A DNA stretch of 64,000 nucleotides from Devosia marina (GTDB taxonomy: Bacteria > Pseudomonadota > Alphaproteobacteria > Rhizobiales > Devosiaceae), in assembly GCF_009758415.1 (NCBI RefSeq), contig NZ_WQRF01000002.1, forward strand, positions 372,001-436,000. The letters are read 5' to 3'. Positions 14,927 to 24,606 of the stretch are shown in pieces. A program made the position numbers and the translations under genes. Numbering within the stretch: position 1 is the first letter of the stretch; each line of letters opens with the position of its first letter. The notes under the pieces were generated by a model. It did no database searches and had not been told where the DNA came from. It saw only the letters and a program-made list of their open reading frames with translations.

Positions 14927-16957
14927 CTAGAACTCGTTCCAGTCCTCGGCGGCCGCGCCGCCGAAATAGGCCTTGGCGGCTTTTTGCACCTTGCCCAGGA
15001 GACCGCGGGCATCGTCCGATTTCGGGGCGGCTTTGCCTGTCGCGGCGACGAGGCGCGGTTGCTGGGTGGATGACTTGCCCGGATCGGTGAGGGTGAAGGT
15101 CGCAACAATCGTATCGAGCTTGGTAGCCTGGCCTTCGGTCTGCTCGATCGAGGCGTTCATTTCCTCCACCAGCGCGGCATTGTGCTGGGTCATTTCGTCC
15201 ATCTGGCGGACGGCGACATTGACCTCGGCAATGCCGGAGGCCTGGGCCTGGCTGTCGCTGGCAATGGTTTCCATGACGCCAGCGGTCTGCTTGACGCCCT
15301 CGATGATCTCGGCGAGGCGCCCGGCCACATCGGCCACCAGTCGGGTGCCATTGCGCACTTCGCCGGCGCTCTGCTCGATCAACGCCTTGACCTCGGAGGA
15401 GGCTTCGGCCGCGCTCTGTGCCAGGCGCCGGACTTCCACGGCGACAACGGCAAAGCCCTTGCCCGCCTCGCCAGCGCGCGCCGCTTCAACCGAAGCGTTG
15501 AGCGCGAGCAGATTGGTCTGGAAGGCGATGTCGTCGATCAGGCCGATAATATTGGAAATCTTGCCTGAGGAGGTTTCGATGGCGCTCATGGCGCTGGTTG
15601 CCTCGTCCATCACGGCGCTGCTGGCCTGGACCACCTGGGTCACCTTGTCGGTGCTGGCGCTGGCTTCGCGGGCGCGGTCGGCATTGAGCGAGACGGTAGA
15701 GGCCATCTGCTCCATGGTGGCCGAGGTTTCCTCAATGGTGGCGGCCTGACGCGTGGTGCGTTCGGAGAGGTCGTTGGCGCCGGAAAGGATTTCGTTGGTG
15801 GCGGTCTTGAGGGCGCGCGAGGTGTCGCGCAGTTCGGTGACCATATCGGCGAGCTTGTCGGCGACGTTGTTGGTCGAGGTCTTGAGACGGTCGAAGGCCC
15901 CGGCATAGGCACCCAGCATACGCTGGCGCAGATCGGCCCGGGCCAGGGCGTCAAGGACCTGTTCGGCCTCACCCAGCGCCTCTTCGATTGAGCCGAGCAT
16001 GGCATTGAGGTTGTCGGAAATGCGGTCAATCTCGGGGTCGTCATAGCGGTCATCGATGCGACCGGAAAAGTCGCCCTGCATGGCCTGGGCAATGACCCCG
16101 TCAAAAGCGGACTGAAAGCGGGCCATCATTTCCGCGCGCGCCTGGGTCTGGCTGACCTGGGCCGCCTTTTCGGCTTCGGCAGTGGCCATTTGCTGGCCAT
16201 TGCTGCGGAAGGTTTCGAGTGCCCGTGCCATGTCGCCGAGCTCGTTGCGGTCATTGATGCCGGTGATGGCGATCTCGTAATTGCCTTCGACCAGCGTGCG
16301 CATGGTGGAGGTCAGATTGGCAAAGGCGCCACTGAGCCAGCGTGCGGTGACCACCGCCAGCGCGATACCGGCGATCAGGCCAACAAGGCTGACCCCGACG
16401 ATAATGTAGAACTGGCGTTGCTGCTGGTCGACGATCTGCGGGCCAAGCGTGTTCTGTGCCTCTTTGGCCCGATCCGACATCTCATTGTAGAGCACGCTCA
16501 TCTCTTCGCCCAGGGAGCGCAACTCGTCGGCCTGGGGGATATCCTGGGCGGGGGTGCCGTCAGCGAGGGCGGCGACCAGATCGGTGAAGATCGCGTCATA
16601 GGCCTGAGACTGCAGCGTCACCTCGTCGATTGCCGCCACCGAGACCGGATCGTGCAGGAAGAAGGCGTAGCCATCTGCGTCCGTGGTGCCGACATCCAGG
16701 ATCATTTCGCGGACTCGCGCCTCGCCATTCGAGGACGGCGCGCGCAGATAGGACTCAAGATCCTGCCGCAGGGTTTCCACATCACGCACATAGTCGTTGA
16801 TTTCCTGGGATTGCTGGGCCGCAAACTGGTACTGGCCGAACAGGCTTCCGGCCGAGGCCATCATGATGATCGACATGGCGCCGACAATCAGGATGATGGC
16901 AGTGACGCCGGCAAAGGCGGCATAGATGCGGGATTTGACGCTGGCAAACAGGGGCAT
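14927..16957 (-). CDS. Methyl-accepting chemotaxis protein with C-terminal tether DWNEF
   Basis: 676 residues. An N-terminal membrane segment (AAFAGVTAIILIVGAMSIIMM) is followed by a periplasmic helical domain of about 150 residues and a second membrane segment (FYIIVGVSLVGLIAGIALAVV). Then come a HAMP domain, a second HAMP-like region around residues 270-370, and the signalling domain with the hairpin tip IDDIAFQTNLLALNASVEAA. The last five residues, DWNEF, resemble the NWETF-type docking peptide for CheR/CheB. The ligand is unknown. The signalling region is very similar to the second receptor at 32369. Confidence 0.93.
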   Translation of the reverse strand: MPLFASVKSRIYAAFAGVTAIILIVGAMSIIMMASAGSLFGQYQFAAQQSQEINDYVRDVETLRQDLESYLRAPSSNGEARVREMILDVGTTDADGYAFFLHDPVSVAAIDEVTLQSQAYDAIFTDLVAALADGTPAQDIPQADELRSLGEEMSVLYNEMSDRAKEAQNTLGPQIVDQQQRQFYIIVGVSLVGLIAGIALAVVTARWLSGAFANLTSTMRTLVEGNYEIAITGINDRNELGDMARALETFRSNGQQMATAEAEKAAQVSQTQARAEMMARFQSAFDGVIAQAMQGDFSGRIDDRYDDPEIDRISDNLNAMLGSIEEALGEAEQVLDALARADLRQRMLGAYAGAFDRLKTSTNNVADKLADMVTELRDTSRALKTATNEILSGANDLSERTTRQAATIEETSATMEQMASTVSLNADRAREASASTDKVTQVVQASSAVMDEATSAMSAIETSSGKISNIIGLIDDIAFQTNLLALNASVEAARAGEAGKGFAVVAVEVRRLAQSAAEASSEVKALIEQSAGEVRNGTRLVADVAGRLAEIIEGVKQTAGVMETIASDSQAQASGIAEVNVAVRQMDEMTQHNAALVEEMNASIEQTEGQATKLDTIVATFTLTDPGKSSTQQPRLVAATGKAAPKSDDARGLLGKVQKAAKAYFGGAAAEDWNEF

Positions 16958-17276
16958 TGGGAATTCTCCGTAGTCGACCGATAAATTCCACGGAGGAGGC
17001 TAATAATTGTTTACCATATGGCCGATGGGTGAACATGGAAGCGTTGGGGTGCGCTTTTTCGAATGTCCCCGGGATAGACTGTCGGATCGCGTCCGCCGGC
17101 CGCTTCGCACCTCGAACATGCTGTGCGCTATGCGAACAAAGTGCGGATTGCGCCGAAAGTTGCACGTTGGGGCGGTTGGGGGGCTTTGATTTGGTAACAA
17201 ATGGGCGCTAAAGGGTCGAACCATTCCAAACTGGACGCGGCACAGCGCCGCATCAGGAAAGGCCCCGGAACGCCCC
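16958..17276. other. Divergent intergenic region upstream of the chemoreceptor and sdhC
   Basis: 319 bp without a gene. It should hold both promoters. For sdh, TTGATT (17186-17191) and TAAAGG (17209-17214) are 17 bp apart and form a weak sigma-70 candidate; the 60 bp to the sdhC ATG would be the leader. I see no operator or riboswitch that I can name. Confidence 0.35.
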
Positions 17277-17663
17277 ATGTCGGTCAGAGCCCGCCCCACT
17301 TCCCCACATCTGCAAATCTACCGCTGGACCGTCACAATGGCGATGTCCATCATCCACCGTGCCACCGGCATTGCCAATTATGGCGGCATGGCGCTGCTGG
17401 CCATCTGGCTGGTGGCCGCGGCCATCGGCCAGGATGCGCTGACCAGCGTCAACTACATCTATGGGAGCTGGTTCGGCCAACTGGTGCTGTTCGGCTTTAC
17501 CTGGAGCCTGGTGCATCACATGTGCGGCGGCCTGAGACATTTCGTCTGGGATTTTGCCGTGATGATGGAGCCTGGCCAGCGCGACAAGATGGCCTGGGCC
17601 ACGCTGGGCGCCTCGGTGGCCATCACCCTCCTGATCTGGACCGTTTTCGTGTGGATGGCCTGA
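17277..17663 (+). CDS. sdhC: Succinate dehydrogenase cytochrome b556 subunit
   Basis: 128 residues, first gene of sdhCDAB. It is a membrane anchor of respiratory complex II that binds heme b and ubiquinone. The family start RPTSPHLQIYRW, then SIIHRATGIANYGG, three membrane helices and the heme-ligand region SLVHHMCGGLRHFVWD are all present. The stop is one base before the sdhD ATG. Confidence 0.95.
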   Translation: MSVRARPTSPHLQIYRWTVTMAMSIIHRATGIANYGGMALLAIWLVAAAIGQDALTSVNYIYGSWFGQLVLFGFTWSLVHHMCGGLRHFVWDFAVMMEPGQRDKMAWATLGASVAITLLIWTVFVWMA

Positions 17664-17664
17664 T

Positions 17665-18057
17665 ATGCGTGAAACCGTGATAACCACTGAGACCATTGCC
17701 GATCCCAAGACCCACTACGGGGATGCACGGGCCTCGACCCGGCATTTCATCACCCAGCGGCTGACGGGGGCGATCAATATCGCCTTCCTGCTGCTGCTGC
17801 TGTTCGTGGTGGTGCGCCTGGCCGGACAGGACCGTACCGATGTGGTGGGCCTGCTGGGCAACTGGTTCGTCGGCATTCCCTTTGCCGCGCTGATCGCTAT
17901 CGCCGCGATCCATATGCGCAATGGCATGCGCGATACGCTGGAAGATTACCTCGCCGGATCGATGTATCGCCTGGCCATGCTGCTCAACACGCTGTTCTGC
18001 CTTGCCGTGGCGCTTCTGGGCGCCGGCGCCGTGCTCAAAATCGTCTTCTGGGGTTGA
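17665..18057 (+). CDS. sdhD: Succinate dehydrogenase hydrophobic membrane anchor subunit
   Basis: 130 residues with three membrane helices. FITQRLTGAINIAFLLLLLF and AIAAIHMRNGMRDTLEDYL are typical of alphaproteobacterial SdhD; the His in HMRNG is a candidate heme ligand. It sits between sdhC (1 bp gap) and sdhA (6 bp gap), so translation is likely coupled. Confidence 0.93.
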   Translation: MRETVITTETIADPKTHYGDARASTRHFITQRLTGAINIAFLLLLLFVVVRLAGQDRTDVVGLLGNWFVGIPFAALIAIAAIHMRNGMRDTLEDYLAGSMYRLAMLLNTLFCLAVALLGAGAVLKIVFWG

Positions 18058-18063
18058 TCAAAA

Positions 18064-19875
18064 ATGGCTGAATATGAACTGATCGACCACGAATTCGACG
18101 TTGTGGTGGTGGGGGCCGGCGGCGCCGGCCTGCGCGCCACGCTGGGCATGGCCGAGCAGGGCTTCAACACAGCCTGCATCACCAAGGTTTTCCCCACACG
18201 CTCGCACACAGTGGCCGCGCAGGGTGGCATTGCCGCCTCGCTGCAGAATATGGGCCCTGATAGCTGGCAGTGGCACATGTACGACACCGTCAAGGGGTCG
18301 GACTGGCTGGGCGACAATGACGCCATGGAATACCTGGCGCGTGAGGCCCCGGCGGCGATCTATGAGCTGGAGCACTATGGGGTGCCGTTCAGCCGTACCC
18401 AAGAGGGCAAGATCTATCAGCGCCCGTTTGGCGGCCACATGACCGAGTTTGGCGATGGCCCGCCGGTGCAGCGCACCTGTGCTGCCGCCGACCGCACGGG
18501 CCACGCGATCCTGCACACGCTATATGGCCAGAGCCTGCGCAATGACGCGCAGTTCTTCATCGAATATTTCGCGCTCGACCTGATCATGGGCGAGAATGGC
18601 GAATGCCAGGGCGTGATGGCCTGGAAGCTCGATGATGGCACGCTGCACCGGTTCCGCGCCAAGATGGTGGTGCTGGCCACGGGCGGTTATGGCCGCTCCT
18701 ATTTCTCGGCGACCTCGGCCCATACCTGTACCGGCGATGGCAATGGCATGGTGGCCCGCGCCGGCCTGCCTTTGCAGGACATGGAATTCGTGCAGTTCCA
18801 TCCCACCGGCATTTATGGCGCCGGCGTGCTCATTACCGAGGGCGCGCGCGGCGAGGGCGGTTATCTCACCAATTCGGAAGGCGAGCGCTTCATGGAGCGT
18901 TATGCTCCCAATGCCAAGGACCTGGCCTCGCGCGACGTGGTTTCTCGCTGCATGACGCTGGAAATCCGCGAGGGCCGGGGTGTCGGTCCCAAGAAGGACC
19001 ACATCTACCTGCACCTTGATCACCTCGATCCCAAGGTGCTGCATGAGCGCCTGCCGGGTATTACCGAGAGCGCCAAGATTTTCGCCGGGGTGGATCTCAC
19101 GCGCGAGCCGATCCCGGTGTTGCCGACAGTGCACTACAATATGGGCGGCATTCCCGCGAACTATCACGGCGAAGTGCTCAACCCGACGGCCGATGACCCG
19201 AACCGCATCGTGCCGGGCCTGATGGCGGTGGGTGAGGCGGCCTGTGCCTCGGTGCATGGCGCCAATCGCCTGGGCTCGAACTCGCTGACGGACCTGGTGG
19301 TGTTTGGCCGTGCCGCGGCGCTGCGCGCCGGCAAGGTGCTGGACAAGGCTGCGCCGGTGCCGGGGATCAACAAGAGCGAGGATGAGAAAATTCTCGCCCG
19401 CTTCGACCGGCTCCGCAATGCCAATGGCTCACAGCCGACCGCCAGGCTGCGTGATGAAATGCAGCACACCATGCAGGCGGACGCCGCCGTGTTCCGCACT
19501 TCGGAATCGCTCAAGAATGGCGTCAAGGCGATGAGCGAGATCTTTTCTCGCCTCCCCGACGTCAAGGTCACCGACCGCTCGTTGATCTGGAACTCGGACC
19601 TGGTGGAGACTCTGGAGCTGGAAAACCTGATGACCTGCGCCATCGCCACCGTGGTGTCGGCCGAGGCTCGTCATGAAAGCCGCGGCGCGCATGCGCATGA
19701 GGATTTCCCCAATCGCGATGACGCCGAATGGCGCAAGCATACGCTGGCGACAGTGGATGTCGCCTCCGGTGCGGTCGACCTCAGCTATCGCCCGGTAATC
19801 GTGGACCCGCTGACCCCGCTCGACCAGGGCGGCATCGACCTCAAAAAGATCGCGCCCAAGGCGCGTGTCTACTAG
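18064..19875 (+). CDS. sdhA: Succinate dehydrogenase flavoprotein subunit
   Basis: 603 residues, full length. It oxidises succinate to fumarate with covalent FAD. Visible are the dinucleotide loop [20 protein letters not shown], the FAD-attachment His in [14 protein letters not shown], the capping-domain substrate region [20 protein letters not shown], and the catalytic Arg and His regions near [15 protein letters not shown]. It acts on the cytoplasmic face of the membrane with SdhB. Confidence 0.97.
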   Translation: MAEYELIDHEFDVVVVGAGGAGLRATLGMAEQGFNTACITKVFPTRSHTVAAQGGIAASLQNMGPDSWQWHMYDTVKGSDWLGDNDAMEYLAREAPAAIYELEHYGVPFSRTQEGKIYQRPFGGHMTEFGDGPPVQRTCAAADRTGHAILHTLYGQSLRNDAQFFIEYFALDLIMGENGECQGVMAWKLDDGTLHRFRAKMVVLATGGYGRSYFSATSAHTCTGDGNGMVARAGLPLQDMEFVQFHPTGIYGAGVLITEGARGEGGYLTNSEGERFMERYAPNAKDLASRDVVSRCMTLEIREGRGVGPKKDHIYLHLDHLDPKVLHERLPGITESAKIFAGVDLTREPIPVLPTVHYNMGGIPANYHGEVLNPTADDPNRIVPGLMAVGEAACASVHGANRLGSNSLTDLVVFGRAAALRAGKVLDKAAPVPGINKSEDEKILARFDRLRNANGSQPTARLRDEMQHTMQADAAVFRTSESLKNGVKAMSEIFSRLPDVKVTDRSLIWNSDLVETLELENLMTCAIATVVSAEARHESRGAHAHEDFPNRDDAEWRKHTLATVDVASGAVDLSYRPVIVDPLTPLDQGGIDLKKIAPKARVY

Positions 19876-19884
19876 GACTGGGCG

Positions 19885-20088
19885 ATGTGCCATCTGTGCG
19901 AAGAGCGCAGCTATGACAGTTTCCGGTCGGTGCAGCCCGCGCCGGCCGAACAGGAACAGGGCCGGCGCATGCAGGCCAGCCCGAAAGCCGGAGCCGATGA
20001 TGCGGAAGTATCTCCTGGGATTGAGTCTGGTGGCGTCGAGCACTCTGGCGGTGATAGCGGCTCCGCCCACCGCTGCCCAGAAGGATGA
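19885..20088 (+). CDS. Possible small CxxC protein between sdhA and sdhB (doubtful)
   Basis: A frame beginning ATG TGC CAT CTG TGC nine bases after the sdhA stop encodes MCHLCEERSYDSFRSVQPAP and continues to 67 residues. The first 40 codons have the G/C third-position bias of real genes here, and AGGA lies about eight bases upstream. However, its 3' part overlaps the signal-peptide region of the next gene in another frame for about 90 bp. It is either a real small CxxC protein, a remnant, or chance. Confidence 0.3.
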   Translation: MCHLCEERSYDSFRSVQPAPAEQEQGRRMQASPKAGADDAEVSPGIESGGVEHSGGDSGSAHRCPEG

Positions 20089-20290
20089 GTTCTATGCAGT
20101 CTGCGTTGGCATTTCGCAGAATGCCGAGCTGTGCCGATGCAAGGCGGATGCGGCCATGACGTTGATCGACGAGCGCTTCATGGGCGTGGTGATCGCCTCG
20201 ATGAAAGGCGGCTCGCCTGCCGCCGCGGACTATGATGCCTACAACACCTATGTTGCCAGATCGAACCAGGTCTGCAAGCCGAACTACTGA
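20000..20290 (+). CDS. Small secreted Cys-containing protein inside the sdh operon
   Basis: 96 residues. A clear signal peptide (YLLGLSLVASSTLAVIAAPP, cleavage near TAAQ) precedes a mature domain of about 70 residues with four cysteines (YAVCVG, ELCRCKAD and QVCKPNY), so one or two periplasmic disulfides are likely. The family is not recognised. GGAG at 19990-19993 supports the ATG at 20000 (or the adjacent ATG at 19997). It is on the sdh strand between sdhA and sdhB and is presumably co-transcribed; a role in complex II is possible but only inferred from position. Confidence 0.7.
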   Translation: MRKYLLGLSLVASSTLAVIAAPPTAAQKDEFYAVCVGISQNAELCRCKADAAMTLIDERFMGVVIASMKGGSPAAADYDAYNTYVARSNQVCKPNY

Positions 20291-20352
20291 GCGGACGAAC
20301 TGACATTTCCTTGGAGCGAAGGCTCCGAAGTTGAGAAGGAAGAGCGAAGAAA

Positions 20353-21135
20353 ATGGCCGAACTGACTTTGCGCAAGGCCGACCAGCCGCAAAAGGGCAAG
20401 ATCTGGCCCAAGCCTGAGGGCGCCACGCGCCTGCGCGAATTGCATATCTATCGCTATGATCCGGACAAAGCGGACAATCCGCGCATCGATACCTATTTTG
20501 TCGACCTGGACAATTGCGGGCCGATGATCCTGGATGCCCTGCTCTACATCAAGAACAATACCGACCCGACCTTGACGCTCAGGCGCTCCTGCCGCGAGGG
20601 CATTTGCGGCTCGTGTTCAATGAACATCAACGGGCTGAACACCCTGGCCTGCACCAAGGGCATGGACGACTCGACCGGTCCGATCAAGATCTACCCGCTG
20701 CCGCATATGCCGGTGGTCAAGGATCTGGTGCCGGACCTGACCAATTTCTATGCCCAGCACCGGGCCATCGAGCCCTGGCTCAAGACCACTTCGCCCACCC
20801 CGGAGAAGGAATGGACGCAGTCGGTGGAGAACCGCGCCAAGCTGGACGGTCTCTACGAGTGCATTCTTTGCGCCTGTTGCTCGACCTCCTGCCCGTCTTA
20901 CTGGTGGAATGGCGAGAAGTATCTGGGCCCTGCGGCGCTGTTGCAGGCCTATCGCTGGCTGATCGATAGCCGCGACGAAACCCAGCCCGAGCGTCTCGAC
21001 AATCTCGAAGACCCGTTCAAGCTCTATCGCTGCCACACCATCATGAACTGCGCCAAGGTCTGCCCCAAGGGGCTGAACCCGGCCAAGGCCATTGCGCAGA
21101 TCAAGAAGATGATGGTGGAGCGCAAGGCCGCCTGA
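20353..21135 (+). CDS. sdhB: Succinate dehydrogenase iron-sulfur subunit
   Basis: 260 residues. It carries electrons from FAD to quinone. The [2Fe-2S] ligands are in [20 protein letters not shown] plus the following Cys, and the [4Fe-4S]/[3Fe-4S] ligands are in [16 protein letters not shown] and [28 protein letters not shown] hairpin (20313-20326) and AAGGAAGAG lie upstream of the ATG, and could help set its expression or processing relative to sdhA. It is the last gene before the terminator at 21160. Confidence 0.97.
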   Translation: MAELTLRKADQPQKGKIWPKPEGATRLRELHIYRYDPDKADNPRIDTYFVDLDNCGPMILDALLYIKNNTDPTLTLRRSCREGICGSCSMNINGLNTLACTKGMDDSTGPIKIYPLPHMPVVKDLVPDLTNFYAQHRAIEPWLKTTSPTPEKEWTQSVENRAKLDGLYECILCACCSTSCPSYWWNGEKYLGPAALLQAYRWLIDSRDETQPERLDNLEDPFKLYRCHTIMNCAKVCPKGLNPAKAIAQIKKMMVERKAA

Positions 21136-21159
21136 CCGGTCGATCAGGGCTGAAACCAA

Positions 21160-21188
21160 AAAACGGCGGGGCTCAGCCCCGCCGTTTT
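21160..21188. terminator. Bidirectional rho-independent terminator after sdhB
   Basis: ACGGCGGGGC (21163-21172) and GCCCCGCCGT (21176-21185) form a perfect ten-base-pair stem with a three-base loop, flanked by AAA upstream and TTTT downstream. It ends sdhCDAB on the plus strand and the six-repeat protein gene on the minus strand. Confidence 0.9.
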
Positions 21189-21212
21189 CTTGCACTCAAT
21201 GCTTGGTTTGCC

Positions 21213-22487
21213 TCAGCGCAGCGTGATCTTGCCGGCCTCGAACAGGGTCCGGCAATCGGCGGCGTCGCGTTCGCTGTCGCTGTCGAGCATGGTTGTTGCC
21301 GTGCCCGGACCTTCAAAGCGCGGGTCATCGCAAATGCCGTCATCGGCGTAGGACGAGCTATTGTCGCCAAACACAACACCGGCGCTGTCATAGGGGGCCC
21401 CGAGCTCATAGTCGGGGGAAAAGACCGGCTTGATAGAAATCTCGCCGCTGGTCTCCAGGGCCCGACAGTCGCTGGCATCACCCATAACATCGGCACTGGA
21501 CAGCTTCTTGGCCATACCGGGTCCGGTGAAGCGCCAGTCATCGCATTGGCCGTCATTGGCCCATTCGGAGGTGTCCGATCCATAGTCGAAGGCACCAACC
21601 GCGCCGGCGGTGGATTTCAGCGTGGCGGTGCCGGCCAGGAACGCGGCGCGGCAATCGCTGGCATCATGCAGGCGATCGGCCTCGATCGGGTCGCTGACCA
21701 CGCCAGGGCCGGTAAAGTCTGGATCGTCGCATTCCCCATCATTGGCCCAACTGCCGCTATCATCACCAAAATCGATGCGGGCGGCAATCTGCTCGAGCAT
21801 GCTTGCAGGAACCGTAGTGGCCGGAGTGGCATCGGGGTCAACCAGGGCGATGGTGCCATCTTCATAGGCCTGTCGGCAGTCTGTGGCGTCGCGCAGAATA
21901 TTGGTCTCTGAGAGCTCACTTGCCATGCCGTCACCGGCAAAACGCGGATCGTCGCATTCCAGGTCGTTGGCCCATTCAGAGGTGTCATCGCCAAACTCGA
22001 TATCCCCAAGCATGGCCGGATCGCTTTCGCCCACCAGGGTGATGCTGCCTGCCTCATAGGCGGTGCGGCAGTCGGTAGCGTCGCGGCCGATATCGATGTC
22101 TTCGAGCTCGATGGCCATGGCCGAGCCGGCAAAGCGCGGGTCATCGCACTCCCCATCCCTGGCCCAATCTGAAGTATCATCGCCAAAGTCGATGGCGGAG
22201 ATATCGGCGCTGTCGCCGGTGTCCGGCGCGGTCAGGGTGATGGAGCCGGCCTCGAACAAGGTCCGGCAATCGGTGGCGTCGCGCGCGAGGTCTGCGTCCA
22301 CCAGTTCGCTGGCCATGCCCGCTCCGGCAAAGCGGGGATCATCGCATTCGCCATCATTGGCCCATTGTGAGCTGTCGTCGCCGAAGTCGATAGTGCCGGC
22401 CGATTGCGCCAGGGCCGGTGCTGACAAGCCCGCAACCAGGATCAGAACCAGGCTGGACGCCGCCAACCCCTTGTTGATTGTGCGCAT
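21213..22487 (-). CDS. Secreted protein of six tandem Asp/Cys repeats
   Basis: 424 residues. The signal peptide (SSLVLILVAGLSAPALAQ) is followed only by six repeats of a 54-residue unit starting at about residues 33, 99, 163, 238, 300 and 371, joined by linkers of 8-21 residues. Consensus: (I/F)DFGDD(S/T)SxWANDGECDD, then PRFxGxGMA, then a variable stretch, then DATDCRxLFEAGxITL. Each unit has two Cys at positions 16 and 42, probably one disulfide, and many Asp, suggesting Ca2+ binding. I do not recognise a named domain and know no function. ATG 22487 has GGGAGAA upstream; an in-frame start at 22529 is less likely. Confidence 0.85.
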   Translation of the reverse strand: MRTINKGLAASSLVLILVAGLSAPALAQSAGTIDFGDDSSQWANDGECDDPRFAGAGMASELVDADLARDATDCRTLFEAGSITLTAPDTGDSADISAIDFGDDTSDWARDGECDDPRFAGSAMAIELEDIDIGRDATDCRTAYEAGSITLVGESDPAMLGDIEFGDDTSEWANDLECDDPRFAGDGMASELSETNILRDATDCRQAYEDGTIALVDPDATPATTVPASMLEQIAARIDFGDDSGSWANDGECDDPDFTGPGVVSDPIEADRLHDASDCRAAFLAGTATLKSTAGAVGAFDYGSDTSEWANDGQCDDWRFTGPGMAKKLSSADVMGDASDCRALETSGEISIKPVFSPDYELGAPYDSAGVVFGDNSSSYADDGICDDPRFEGPGTATTMLDSDSERDAADCRTLFEAGKITLR

Positions 22488-22561
22488 CGCTCGTTCTCCC
22501 TCAACGCGTTTTGCCACCCTGTTGTGCACACTTTAACCCGGCTTTGTAGCAGCCAGAAGGG

Positions 22562-23512
22562 CTAATGCTCGGCCGACCTGGCGCGATTGGCCGTTTCGAG
22601 CCGGGCGAACAGCCAGGAGCCGGCCAGCACCATGGCCGTGCCGGCGGCGTGGAACAGGGTGAATTCCTCGCCCAGAATGAAAACGGCCAGGACGATGGTG
22701 ACAATCGGGCCGAATGATGCGGTCGAAGAGGTCGCGCGGGCGCCGATGCGCGCAATGCCGGCATTGAGCAGGAAGGAGGGTAGGACAGTGCCGAAAATAC
22801 CCAGCATCAGACCGAGAAACCAAACCTCGGCATTGTAATGCAGATAGCTTTGCGTCCCATCGACCACCAGGCTCTGGCCAATGGCTAGTAGAGCGGCGGT
22901 CGACATGCCGATGCAGGTGAACAGGGCCGAACCCAGGACCAGCATCTGCCGCTTGGCCAAATGCTGGTAGAAGGCGAAGGTGATGGCGGATCCGAGCACC
23001 AGGGCGGTGCCAACAAACAGGCCCTCTGGCCGCACCGTGAGGTTCCAGGCAAAGATCACCAGCAGGCCGCCATAGCTCAGGCCCATGGCCGGAAGCAGGT
23101 TCCAGCTCATGCGGTCACCGAAAAACAGTACGCCAAAGAGCAGTACGAAGAATGGATAGGTGAACAGCACCAGCCGTTCATATTGCGCGGTGACAAAGGC
23201 CAGGCCGGCAAAATCGAGATAGCTGGCGACATAATAGCCCAATATGCCGACCGCCATGGTGGCGAGCAGGCGCTTTGGCGTGATCAGAGGCCGCAATTGC
23301 GGATTGCGCCGTAACAGGGAGAGCAGGATCACCAGGTAGACCGGCAGGGCCACGAGCATACGCAGGGCCAGCGTTGCCTCGGTGGAAACGCCCTGGGCGA
23401 AGGCGAGCTTGATGAAGATGCCCTTGGTCGAAAATAGGGCGGCGCCGACAAAGGCGAGGCCATAGCCGATGGTGTCGATGGCAGGTGCGGTGCTCGTCGG
23501 TCCGGTGGGCAT
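22562..23512 (-). CDS. EamA/DMT-family transporter
   Basis: 316 residues with about ten membrane helices in two EamA halves. YGLAFVGAALFSTKGIFIK opens the first and VGTALVLGSAITFAFYQHLA the second, with SSTASFGPIVTIVLAVFILGE near the end. It is a drug/metabolite-transporter superfamily member; the substrate is unknown. It stands alone, followed by the repeat-protein gene on the same strand. Confidence 0.88.
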   Translation of the reverse strand: MPTGPTSTAPAIDTIGYGLAFVGAALFSTKGIFIKLAFAQGVSTEATLALRMLVALPVYLVILLSLLRRNPQLRPLITPKRLLATMAVGILGYYVASYLDFAGLAFVTAQYERLVLFTYPFFVLLFGVLFFGDRMSWNLLPAMGLSYGGLLVIFAWNLTVRPEGLFVGTALVLGSAITFAFYQHLAKRQMLVLGSALFTCIGMSTAALLAIGQSLVVDGTQSYLHYNAEVWFLGLMLGIFGTVLPSFLLNAGIARIGARATSSTASFGPIVTIVLAVFILGEEFTLFHAAGTAMVLAGSWLFARLETANRARSAEH

Positions 23513-23593
23513 CGGAGAGTGTCCTTTGACCTAGCCTTAGGCCGCGTCCCCGCGCTTTGAAAGCCGGATCGCGGCAAATCCGTCTACCCCGGT

Positions 23594-24532
23594 TCAGCCG
23601 CGCGGGTGGGCCTTGGCATAGCTGTCGAGCAGATGTTCGGTGTCGACCGCAGTATAGATCTGGGTGGTCGAGAGACTGGCATGGCCCAGCAATTCCTGAA
23701 TGGCGCGCAGATCGCCGCCCTTGCCCAGCAGGTGCGTGGCGAAGGAGTGCCGGAGCGCATGGGGTGTGGCCGAGGGCGGCAGGCCAAGAGCGCCGCGCAG
23801 CTGGGCCATGCGCAACTGGATCAGCCGGGGCGAGAGCACGCCACCACGCACGCCGCGGAACAGCGGCTCTTCCGGCCAGAGCCTGAATGGCGCCAGCGAG
23901 AGATAGCTCTCGATGGCCTGCCGGACCGGGGCGATCAGCGGCACCATGCGCACCTTGCCACCCTTGCCGGTGACCCGAAGCGTATCGGCTTCCAGATCTG
24001 CCTTGGTCAGCGCCAGGGCCTCTGAAATACGCAGGCCTGCACCATAGCAGAGGGAAATGACGGCCATGTCGCGCGCCGCAACCCAGGGGCGGTCCTCGAT
24101 CTCATCGGTGGTGGCGATGGTCTTCTTTGCCTCCACAACACTCAAGGCCTTGGGCAGGGAGCGCGGGATTTTCGGAGTACGAATGACATTGAGCGCGTCA
24201 CTGGCCAGGGTACCCTCACGCTCAAGAAAGGTGAAGAAACTCCTGAGCGCCGAGAGCACGCGCGCCAGTGAGCGCGACCCCAGGCTCTCGCTGCGGCGCC
24301 TGGCCATGAAGGCGCGAATGTCGGCGCCGCGCAGCGCCTTGAGAGAATCAAGTGTCACCGGTCCGCCCATATGGCCGGAAAGAAAGCCCATGAACTGGCC
24401 CAGGTCCCGGCCATAGGCTTCAAGCGTCTTGGGCGCCAGACGACGCACCGACCCCAGTTCGCGCAGCCAGGCGTCGATGCGGGCGCGGACAAATTCATCG
24501 GTGGCAAAGGCGCTGTCGGTCATGGCAGGCAT
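23594..24532 (-). CDS. xerC: Tyrosine recombinase XerC
   Basis: 312 residues. An N-terminal SAM-like core-binding domain precedes the catalytic domain with all expected residues: Arg in AGLRISEAL, Lys in GKGGKVRMVPL, HALRHSFATHLL with His-x-x-Arg, His in LGHASLSTTQIY and the nucleophile Tyr. With XerD it resolves chromosome dimers at dif. Position beside a divergent priA fits the alphaproteobacterial XerC rather than a phage integrase. The start may be ATG 24532 or the ATG nine bases further in. Confidence 0.92.
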   Translation of the reverse strand: MPAMTDSAFATDEFVRARIDAWLRELGSVRRLAPKTLEAYGRDLGQFMGFLSGHMGGPVTLDSLKALRGADIRAFMARRRSESLGSRSLARVLSALRSFFTFLEREGTLASDALNVIRTPKIPRSLPKALSVVEAKKTIATTDEIEDRPWVAARDMAVISLCYGAGLRISEALALTKADLEADTLRVTGKGGKVRMVPLIAPVRQAIESYLSLAPFRLWPEEPLFRGVRGGVLSPRLIQLRMAQLRGALGLPPSATPHALRHSFATHLLGKGGDLRAIQELLGHASLSTTQIYTAVDTEHLLDSYAKAHPRG

Positions 24533-24606
24533 TCTGCGTCTGTTCGGTAAAGCCGGTCTTAAGTCTGGGCCTAGCCGAATCGCGGTGCTTTCCTATCTAA
24601 AAGAGC

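Noticed and set aside
23594..24532. Tyrosine recombinase as a sign of a mobile element
   Set aside because: Full match to the housekeeping XerC layout and its usual place beside priA; no att-like repeats or phage genes nearby.
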